Below, one piece after another: positions 56,549 through 64,000 of a stretch of DNA of 64,000 nt. This DNA comes from Ustilago trichophora (taxonomy: Eukaryota > Basidiomycota > Ustilaginomycetes > Ustilaginales > Ustilaginaceae). Under the pieces are notes generated by a model, which was not told the DNA's origin, searched no databases, and saw only the letters and a list, made by a program, of their open reading frames with translations. The stretch is taken from the NCBI GenBank assembly GCA_900323505.1, contig OOIN01000047.1:558001-622000 (forward strand), given 5' to 3'. How positions within the stretch are numbered: the stretch's first letter is position 1; each line of letters opens with the position of its first letter. A program made the position numbers and the translations under genes.

Positions 56549-58356
56549 ACCCGATGCGGTCTGGAAAAGGCTGGAATTCTCTAAGTGCCCTTTGGAATCT
56601 GGTAACGGTACCTGACTTTCTGCAAGATTCGTTAAACCGGCAGCAGCTGAGAGAGGAGGAGGACGAGAGGAATTTTTTGATTTTTTTTTTTTTATATTTC
56701 TTGAAAGCGGAATCGCACGACGCTTCTTTTTTTTTCCGCATTTTGCTCAGAAAATTTGGAATTTTTTGGAGCCCCGATGCAGATCTTTTATGGGCACTGT
56801 CGCTCCGATCTGCGCTTTGTTGGCCTGACCCGGCTCTTTTACCACCCAACGCAGTTGGATTTTGTGGCTCTAGTTAGCCGCTTCTAGCCAGAGAAAAATC
56901 AACCCAAACAGTAAAAGAAATTGCAGATTTATCTTTTAATTAAATTTCTTCTTTGGTGCTGCGCTCATCGAGAACAAAGTCGTACTGCATACGGTAGCTC
57001 CTGCTTAGCCAGCCACAAGCCAATACAGTACAGCATTGTACAGTACAGCATCGCCTCTCTATCTTCAGCAGCAGCTGTCGTTCCAGCTCTTCAGTTTCAC
57101 TTACGTCTTACTCCCTCATAGTGTACGTTTCCGCTTGTCATCCTTCAGATGCCGCCGTGTCTCATGTTTGCTCTTCTTGGCTTCCACGCCGAACTTTGGC
57201 ATGCATCCCAACGCTGCTCAGCATACCTACTCTGAGTCTCTTCTGTCTGTCTCTGCCTCCGTCTTCCCCCCATCAGCTAGCAGTGTACTGTAGCTTCTCT
57301 TCTCCTTCTTCCTCCTCCTTCTCCTTCCCCTTCCGTGCCTCTTTCTTCGTTCCTTGCGTCGTGGCTATATTCTCCTTTCCATGTCCGGATGTGGCTGTCA
57401 ACTCGGTCAGCTACCGACCTTGATGCATCCTCGCTGCTCTTGCTGCAACTGCCGCTGCTCAGGGCTTTGATAGCCTCGTCCTCTTCACCTTCACCCTTGT
57501 CCTCGTCCTGATTCGTGCCCATCACCGCTGCTACCTGCAGCTTCTTTGCTCATCACCCGTCGTTCCAGCGACCCCGTCATCTTTATTTCCCGCCTATACA
57601 TTTGGCAGCTCCACCTTCCATCCTGACCCCCATTCCCAATCCGTCAATCCGTCATTTGGGATCCCTTCGCCCGTCCTCGCATCACAATCCTCAACATCTT
57701 GATCGCCTGGCGCGGAGCTTGTGTCTGCACGGCGTAAGTTGCCTCTTCCGGGGGACACACCCCTTTAAAAAATCCATACGCCCCATTCGACAGTTTGGTT
57801 CTATCCAAACCCAAATCCTATCCTCCGTTCCTCAGCGCTGGACGCTTTTGGTCTCACTTTGCCCTCGATCCGAGAGACCTGGCATGCTGACACGGGCGCA
57901 CATTTCCTTCTCTCCGCATTGTCTCTCATTCCTCTACGCCTGATCCACTCTGCCATCCCACCTACTTCCTTGAGCTCTGTCTCTCCCTTTGACAGCTGCT
58001 TCTGCTTTCTGATTCACCTTTGCTTCCGTCTCACGGTGTCTTATCTATCCTTGTCTCTCCTGCGGTTTCGGATTCCCTTCCCCCCCCTTCTTTTGACTCA
58101 TCTTGCTTCTTCCTCTTTACTTCCTAACCATCTACTACCACCATACTTGTCTCACCTTGACATCTGCCGCTCTTTACTCGACGCTCTCTTCGCCATTCTA
58201 CACTCACAGCGACCAGCTTGCTCAATCTAGCACTCATCACCAACCACGCGAGTCAGCGTCTCATAGCTCGAGCACTCTCCCAGTAGGCATCGTCTAGCCA
58301 ATCCCTTCTCCCTTTTCGCAGGAACAAGTCGACGAGTTGTACCCTCATCTTTCAAC

Positions 58357-60564
58357 ATGTCTGGTGCGGCTTCTACCAACCCAGCACTGAGCTTTGGCCC
58401 TGCCGGTCCCTCGTCTCTGGCATCGTCCAACTTTCAATCTCCTGACCCTTCCTCGAGCTCAGCAGGCTACACCACCGTCGGTGGCTTCCCTGCCGGCTTT
58501 GGACGTGTTAAGCCGGAAGCCTCCACCTACAGCTACGACGAGCAGGCTCCTCGCTCCCAGCAGCACGGCAACTATACCCATCACGACCTCGGCGGCGCTG
58601 GCACCTTGGCTCAGACCCAGGCTCTCGGCGGATTCAATCCATCCACCTCGCCACACTATGCAGACCCGCTCCGCTCAGCGACAAGCGGACCGGGCCACTA
58701 CATTTCCGGACATACTAGGCATCAGTCGCTCAACTCTGGCGTGAGCCAGCTCGGCCTCGGAGACGGAAGCGGCGCATATTCTCTTAGTGATGTCAATACC
58801 AACCAGTACAACAACTACAACCTGGTCCCCGCTCAAAGGTCTCCCTCTGGGCGTTCGTCAGGCCTCACCTCCGAGACTTCACCTACGCGAAGTCGCTTCC
58901 CTTCTGCCGGTTACAACGACCCCCGCACCCTCAACCGTCCTCCTTCACGCCCTGTAGGCCTCGGTGTGTCTGTCACACCTGGCCCCAGTAGCGATGAGTC
59001 GATCACCAAAGTCGAAGGTGGCTCGCCCCGGTCGCTCAAGCGCTCTGCCGATCCCCTGGACGATCTTCGCAGTGCCTCTGACCACGCCCAGCTCCGACGA
59101 CCTGCTTCCTTCCCCGTGCTTGGCACTGGTACAGGCAACATGTACGGACGTCCCATGAATCAAGATGCCCGCAGCACTCAGACCATCGGTCGAAGAACTG
59201 GCCGTGGCGGAATGAGCATTCCAGGTCAGGTCACGCCCGGCCGATCCAACGCCATGCTGCCAGGCCTCGGTGGTGGTTTTTACGACAACGACACTCGTCG
59301 CGAGTCTCTTGGCTCCAACGCCACAATGCAGTCGCCCGTGACTTACCACGGCGGATCCGGCTCCTCTGATGAGTTGGGTCTCAGCAGTGGTGGCATCCCT
59401 CAACTGATGCGAGCGACACAGATCCCAGGATCCATTCCTCCACCACCGGCCATGGCACCTCACGATCCCATGTACAGCCCACCTGGTGGCAGCAGTGGAG
59501 GCGCCCCACGCGCCAAGCTCGAATTGCACGGCAACCTCAACGATATGGCTGTTGGCTGGTCACACGACGAGTGGAGAAGCGGTCGTCGACTTGTCCAATT
59601 CTGGAGGCGTCAGGAGGGCACCACCATCCATGCCACCTTCCGACCCATTCTACCGTCGCAGTACGTGCCCAACAGTATTGTCATCTCGTGCATCTTCCGC
59701 GAGGATAAGAATGAATGCTTTGTCACATCGGTCGATACCATCTACCTTCTCGAAGCGCTGGTTGCGAGCCGCTTCACCGTCGAGGAGAAGAACCGTATTC
59801 GACGAAACCTCGAAGGATTCCGACCCATCACGGTCAGCAAGAACAAGCGCGAGTGCGAGCGCTTCTTCAAACTGATTATGAGCTTCCCCAACCCCAAGCC
59901 ACGCAACATTGAGAAGGACGTCAAGGTTTTCCCTTGGAAAGTGCTCGCATCTGCGCTCTGCAAGATCATTGGCAAGTACAGCGCCTCTTACGAAGGTGGT
60001 CCGCCTGTGCTGGCTGACCTCGGCCCTGATGCGCAGTTTGGAGGCGCGATGGGCGCATCTTCATTGTCATCAGTGGACCTTTCCGGCAGACACTACCGCG
60101 ACCCAAGCTACCCGGGCGCATCACCATCGATCAAGGACACTCGGCTGCCCGACTCGTCGTTTGACTATGACCGTCAAGGCGGTGCAGCTGGCATGTACGC
60201 AGTTCCTGCCCAAGGCATGCACCACTCTGTCCCGTACGGTGGCAATACGTGGAACATGGGCAACCAAGGCATGTCATTTGGCGGACAATCTGCCCCCAAC
60301 GGCTATGCTGCAGGCACCGGCAACGTACCCTTCCAAAGCGGCGGCGGAGGATCACATGGCCAGTCACACAGCGCCAGCAGCTATGACAGTTTGGCTCCGG
60401 GCAACATGACCGCTTCAGACAATATATACGGCCAGCAACAGTATTCACAGCAGCAGGACGGTTACTCAACCACTGCACCACCACCACAACCCCCTCACAG
60501 TCAAGGACAAAGTGCAAGTACGCTAGCGGCTGCTGCTGGTGATTATTACGCTGATCGTAGATGA
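58357..60564 (+). CDS. med1: Medusa-type developmental regulator (Aspergillus medA / smut med1 ortholog)
   Basis: Predicted nuclear regulator. Aspergillus MedA and Magnaporthe Acr1 control conidiation; a published Ustilago maydis ortholog, med1, affects mating, pheromone response and virulence. The conserved domain spans about residues 385-550: GWSHDEWRSGRRLVQFWRR, ISCIFREDKNECFVTSVDTI, FTVEEKNRIRRNLEGFRPI and NPKPRNIEKDVKVFPWK are near-identical to the family by memory. It is flanked by long Gly/Ser/Asn/Gln-rich disordered regions. 735 residues in a single exon, ATG in context CAACATGTC, with a very long pyrimidine-rich upstream stretch. How it binds DNA, if it does, is not clear from sequence. 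Confidence 0.88.
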   Translation: MSGAASTNPALSFGPAGPSSLASSNFQSPDPSSSSAGYTTVGGFPAGFGRVKPEASTYSYDEQAPRSQQHGNYTHHDLGGAGTLAQTQALGGFNPSTSPHYADPLRSATSGPGHYISGHTRHQSLNSGVSQLGLGDGSGAYSLSDVNTNQYNNYNLVPAQRSPSGRSSGLTSETSPTRSRFPSAGYNDPRTLNRPPSRPVGLGVSVTPGPSSDESITKVEGGSPRSLKRSADPLDDLRSASDHAQLRRPASFPVLGTGTGNMYGRPMNQDARSTQTIGRRTGRGGMSIPGQVTPGRSNAMLPGLGGGFYDNDTRRESLGSNATMQSPVTYHGGSGSSDELGLSSGGIPQLMRATQIPGSIPPPPAMAPHDPMYSPPGGSSGGAPRAKLELHGNLNDMAVGWSHDEWRSGRRLVQFWRRQEGTTIHATFRPILPSQYVPNSIVISCIFREDKNECFVTSVDTIYLLEALVASRFTVEEKNRIRRNLEGFRPITVSKNKRECERFFKLIMSFPNPKPRNIEKDVKVFPWKVLASALCKIIGKYSASYEGGPPVLADLGPDAQFGGAMGASSLSSVDLSGRHYRDPSYPGASPSIKDTRLPDSSFDYDRQGGAAGMYAVPAQGMHHSVPYGGNTWNMGNQGMSFGGQSAPNGYAAGTGNVPFQSGGGGSHGQSHSASSYDSLAPGNMTASDNIYGQQQYSQQQDGYSTTAPPPQPPHSQGQSASTLAAAAGDYYADRR

Positions 60565-61266
60565 TTTATTTTTGTTTCTCGCTTGCTCGCATTTCCTCTC
60601 TAAGGTCTCTGTAATCAATATTAGGCGTTGTTTTCAGCTTTTGGTGTGTGTGGTGTGTGTGGTGTGTGTGGTATGTGACTTGATGTGGATATGCGTGTGT
60701 GTAGTATGGGAGAGATGAACGGCGTGGATACTGATGTACCGGCGAGCGACCGCAGCTCTGCCAGATCATGCTTTGACCCCAACTTGATCCGCCTCGTCAA
60801 GATGCCGTTCGATGGTCAGCTAGCAGGTGCCAGTGTTGAAGCGTTCAAGGTCAATTGCTTCTTGTTTGCGATACGTTCAGATTCATTCCCCCGCGACAAA
60901 GTGAGGGGTAAGCATGGATTGACTGAAGAGTTTGAACGAAAGGAAATGGATCGAGAGAGCTATGTCATATTCAGTTTGGTCTGCCGTGTGTGACAGGAGA
61001 TCTCGGTTGTGCAGAGCGTGGATCTCGGTTGTGTAAAATTGTCTGCAATAATCCGGCTATATTTTGGACCATCGCGCTCCGGCTACGCAAGTCCTTCCCC
61101 TCATGGCGAACCGCATGGCGGGAGGCGGCGTAAAATCGTCTGGTCCCGTTGGAGGTACGAATTACGCACAGACGTTCCCCAGAGCAACATCCCTTCTGCT
61201 TTACTATCGTCCCTTCGACCTTCTTTTCAGCATCACCACACACCGTGACAAACACCATCGCGCAAT
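60565..61266. other. Intergenic space with a GT minisatellite
   Basis: GGTGTGTGTG repeats just after med1 (about 60643-60671). No gene is seen; the open frame at 60685-60993 has no family resemblance. Confidence 0.5.
60643..60671. repeat. GGTGTGTGTG minisatellite, about 3 units
   Basis: Three tandem 10-base units in the presumed med1 3' region. Confidence 0.85.
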
Positions 61267-62377
61267 ATGTCAGCACCCTTCATCAACCCTTTTGAAGAAA
61301 GCTCCTTCACCTCTAGACGCGCTACCATCCCTCCACCCGCCAACGATCTCGACGTCGACGTATCTATATTCTACCGTCACTTTGTTCCCACTTCTGCCAA
61401 CAAGTCAGCTCTGCCGATTGTACTGCTTCACGGTCATCCACAGACGCACGTGATTTGGTCTTCCATTGCTCCTGCATTGGCAGCAAATGGCCAATGGGAG
61501 ATTGTTGTACCTGATAATCGTGGCAATGGGGAAAGCTCCGCTCCAGATGCTAAGAATGAGGAAGTTTATTCGAGATACTCGAAGAGAGAGATGGCCAGAG
61601 ACGTAGTCGAGGTGATGAAACAGTTGGGACACGAAAAATTTTATGTTGTGGCCCATGATCGTGGTGCGAGAATTGCTCATAGGTTGGCTTTGGATTGGCC
61701 GAACAAAGTGATCAAGATGATTCTGCTTGATATTGCCCCTACGGTACGTTGTCCCTCTTCATTGTGAATCACATGGGAAACAGAGGCTTTGTACTAACGC
61801 CAGGTCAATGTTTGATGTGGGTTGTTTTGTTATATTCCAGCTGGACATGTACGAAAAGACAGACCACGCCTTTGCCACAGCCTACTGGCACTGGTTCTTC
61901 CTCCTCCAACCCGACCTTCCGGAAGCCTTCATTTCAGCTAATCCTCAAGCCTACCTCCATGCGCTTGTCACCAGATTCCCCCGCACCTCGCCCTCTTCCA
62001 AAACTTCTTCTTCTTCTTCTTCTTCTGCTTCCTCTTCAACTGCAGTCGAAGACTGGCGCACCACATCGTACCTTAATAACCTCTCTCGCCTCCCAACCAT
62101 CACCGCCATGTGTGAAGACTATCGAGCTTCGGCCCCCTCTGGCCCCGATCTTGCTTTAGACCGCAAAGATCGACAAGAGGGAAGCAAGATTCAATGCCCA
62201 ATAAGGGTCTTTTGGGGCAAAGCGGGAATCATACAGGCCATGTATGAGGGTGGCAAAGACTTGTGGCAGGCCTGCTGTCATCATAAGGTCGAAGGAGAGC
62301 AGATCGATTGTGGACATTACATTCCTGAAGAGGCGCCAGAGAGGGTTCTGGCCGAGATCGAGGCATTTTTCCCTTGA
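61267..62377 (+). CDS. Alpha/beta hydrolase, haloacetate dehalogenase / epoxide hydrolase-like
   Basis: Exons 61267-61743 and 61841-62377 join in frame across a 97-nt intron (GTACGT ... TTCCAG) at I-A-P-T-L-D-M-Y, giving 337 residues. The fold elements are: HGHPQTHVIW (oxyanion HG), DNRGNGESS, nucleophile D131 in AHDRGARIAHRLAL, the EDYRAS motif of the cap region, FWGKAG, and catalytic H318 in CGHYIPEEAPE. This set is what fluoroacetate dehalogenases show, where Asp attacks the C-halogen bond; epoxide hydrolases share it. A Ser run (TTC/TCT tract near 62006-62030) is inserted in the cap. No signal peptide. The true substrate is unknown. Confidence 0.85.
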
Positions 62378-62992
62378 GCACAGCACAGCATAGCACAGTA
62401 CAGTACAGTAGATCCCATGCAGACATCAAGATGCTTCGGAATGACCTTCTTTTAAGATGTAGATCCAGGACTGACAATTTGGGTGTATCTTTGACATCCT
62501 TCTTTTTTCGATCACGTTTATGTGATTTCAGCTCGTTGCCTGCTGAGAACTCGAAGCCGAAACTGCACAGCATACGGTGCCTATTCGGACGAGGCGAAAG
62601 AGGGACCCGCCGAGATTGCGCGCACGCGGCGCGGTGCGGCGCGTCTGTGTGAGATCGATCCGCATCCAAGCAACGACGAGAAAGCTCCGATGCGGGAGGT
62701 GTCGCTTGGAGGTTCCGAGATTAGGGCGCCAGGCATTCACGTGAGGGTGAATGGCGCATGGACCTTGTCTGATCCTTGTACGGCGGTATGGCGGCAGAAG
62801 CTGCTATGCTTCAGGGAGTGATTGTCGAGATGGCTAGTTTCAGCTCCTTGTTCCGAAACGTGAGAGTTTTGTGCCTTTGCAGATGACGCCTTGTGTGTGT
62901 TTCGACGCCAACTCGCGTTCGTTCATGATACCGGAGGTAGCGTCCACTTTGAAGAATACCTATGGAGGAGAGGAACTCTGCACTGCTGAGGC
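62378..62992. other. Convergent intergenic space
   Basis: TACAGTACAGTA repeat copies at 62394-62412 directly follow the hydrolase stop. No gene is supported; open frames at 62.2-62.8 kb look spurious. Confidence 0.5.
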
Positions 62993-63567
62993 TCAATAGT
63001 ACTCAGCCTGGCGCATGACCACGGTATCATCGCCCTCGCCCGACTCGGAGGGAGTGCCACTGTTGTAGTAGTAGGCGCCGCCAGCAGCATCGTACATGCC
63101 CATCTGCACGTCGATGCTGTTGTATCCATTCATATCGGCACCGGCCGCCGCCATGGCTTCGGCCTCTGCCATCTCGGCTTGCTCTTGGACAGTGGCCCAG
63201 ACGGAAGCCTTGTAAAGAGTGAGCACGAGACCCATCTTACGTTCGAGCACGCGCAGCTGGGTGAGGAGGCTGGCGTGGGCCGAGGAGGAGGAGAGGAGGG
63301 TGGAAAGTGCAGCAACCTGTTCATAGAGACAAGAAAAGGAAGGGATGAGGATAAGGGATGGTCAGCACAGCAATCTAGATGCAGACAAAGAGAGAGCGAC
63401 TGAGGGAGACTTACGCGTCGAATGGTGTCAGCGAGACGAGCGTATTCGCCAAGAAGCTCCTGTTCATGTTCGGAGAGAGCTCGATGACCGGCGTAGGGGT
63501 TGATGTAGGGCTTCGGTGCCGTGGGTAGGGCAGCTACCTGGTCGAGAACTTGTTGGATGGTGGCCAT
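62993..63567 (-). CDS. DAD3: DASH/Dam1 complex subunit Dad3
   Basis: Small coiled-coil subunit of the ring that couples kinetochores to spindle microtubules. Exon 1 (63415-63567) and exon 2 (62993-63316) flank a 98-nt intron (GTAAGT ... AACAG) and give 158 residues. The Dad3 pattern is clear: NPYAGHRALSEHEQELLGEY, LADTIRR, then after the join LRVLERKMGLVLTLYKASVW. Yeast Dad3 has 94 residues; the extra 50 here are an acidic, Tyr/Gly-rich tail ending AEYY with no counterpart I know. The ATG (GCCATG on the coding strand at 63567) is the first in the frame. Confidence 0.82.
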
Positions 63568-64000
63568 TCTTGTTGTAAAATTCGCTGAGATGATGATGAT
63601 GATGATGGTAGCGGTAATGGAGAAATGGTGGTTTTTTGAGTCCAAATCAACACTCCTTCAACCGAGAACAACACAGGCCAGGTGCGACAAACAGGCACGC
63701 GTCGAGGTACTGGACGTTTTGGCTGCTTTAAGTGAGTGCAAAACAACGCGCGTCGAATTTCCGCGGCAAAGAGCTTTTTCGGAGACAGCAGTGGAGGAAG
63801 CAACAGCAGCAGCAGCAACAGCAGCCGCTTGTTTGGGTCATTTACATCATCGACACCATTCGGTCCCACCATACCACAGCAACACATGCACATGCTAACG
63901 ACATGACCACAACGCAAAGACTCATTGCGCCATTGCGATAAATTGCTCGGGAACTGGTGTAGCTAGGTTGCTACCAGCAGCTTCCACCTCTCGAAATGAA
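63568..64000. other. Upstream region of DAD3
   Basis: GAT repeat just upstream of the ATG (63589-63608) and a CAG/CAA tract at about 63797-63826. No gene is seen to the window end. Confidence 0.5.

Larger units (their letters stand above)
52758..58356. other. Long region without recognisable gene, upstream of med1
   Basis: In 5.6 kb I find no supported protein gene. It contains an A45 run (53427-53471), an A27 run (56518-56544), many TACTGTA/TACAGTA motif copies (53485, 53516, 54330, 55979, 57023-57050, 57283-57293), and from about 57100 a strongly pyrimidine-rich leader-like stretch with several upstream ATGs. A/T elements near RPA49 (AAAAAATT at 52883-52890, GAAAAAATTG at 52924-52933) resemble RRPE cores. 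Confidence 0.6.

Noticed and set aside
1..64000. CRISPR arrays, insertion sequences, rRNA genes, viral genes
   Set aside because: No spaced direct repeats, transposase or integrase motifs, rRNA cores or viral proteins were seen on either strand.

Overview
The window looks like nuclear DNA of a smut fungus (Basidiomycota, Ustilaginomycotina, Ustilago/Sporisorium type). The coding sequence is moderately GC-rich. Most genes are single long ORFs; the few introns (about 90-400 nt) have GTAAGT or GTACGT donors. A single-chain AROM protein, a medusa/Med1-type regulator and an orphan seven-helix membrane protein fit this. The intergenic spaces are long and rich in CT, CA and poly(A) runs. I see no insertion sequences, CRISPR arrays, rRNA genes or intact transposons. 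Where the longest open frame begins at a non-ATG codon, I took the first good in-frame ATG.

Layout, left to right. 0.9-7.4 kb: sphingoid-base-phosphate phosphatase (LCB3-like), then a divergent pair of ribosome-assembly genes, RSA4 and RRP14. 8.5-13.7 kb: the pentafunctional AROM gene ARO1. 14.1-21.2 kb: an orphan 7TM protein, a small unassigned protein with a profilin-like pattern, and a GH32 invertase/fructosyltransferase without a signal peptide. 24.9-29.7 kb: a 1,466-residue protein with a coiled, BAR-like head and a very long disordered tail. 30.2-32.1 kb: Rab18-type GTPase and DPH3. 34.4-37 kb: a Cdc12-type septin with a short last exon, then a frameshifted gene that carries three copies of a TGG / D-x-YP motif. 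38-41.6 kb: epsin and a cytochrome P450. 42.7 kb: an intron-containing tRNA-Leu(CAA) candidate. 43.3-47.8 kb: PEX7, sideroflexin (FSF1) and ERG3. 49.9-52.8 kb: histidinol-phosphatase HIS2 and RNA polymerase I subunit RPA49. 58.4-60.6 kb: the medA/med1 ortholog behind 5.6 kb with no recognisable gene. 61.3-63.6 kb: a haloacetate-dehalogenase-like hydrolase and DASH subunit DAD3.

This is mostly a housekeeping neighbourhood, not a gene cluster. Functional links are loose: RSA4, RRP14 and RPA49 serve ribosome production; DPH3 and the tRNA serve translation; ARO1 and HIS2 serve amino-acid synthesis; LCB3 and ERG3 serve membrane lipids; septin, epsin, Rab18 and perhaps the BAR-like protein serve membrane and cortex organisation.

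The least expected signals are four. A palindromic TACTGTACAGTA-type motif is scattered through many intergenic spaces and I noticed none in a coding region. The triple-repeat gene is broken by two frameshifts. The septin has a second, phase-compatible set of 3' exons. The 194-residue protein matches the order of profilin elements. All boundaries and assignments were made by reading; no alignment or database search was run.
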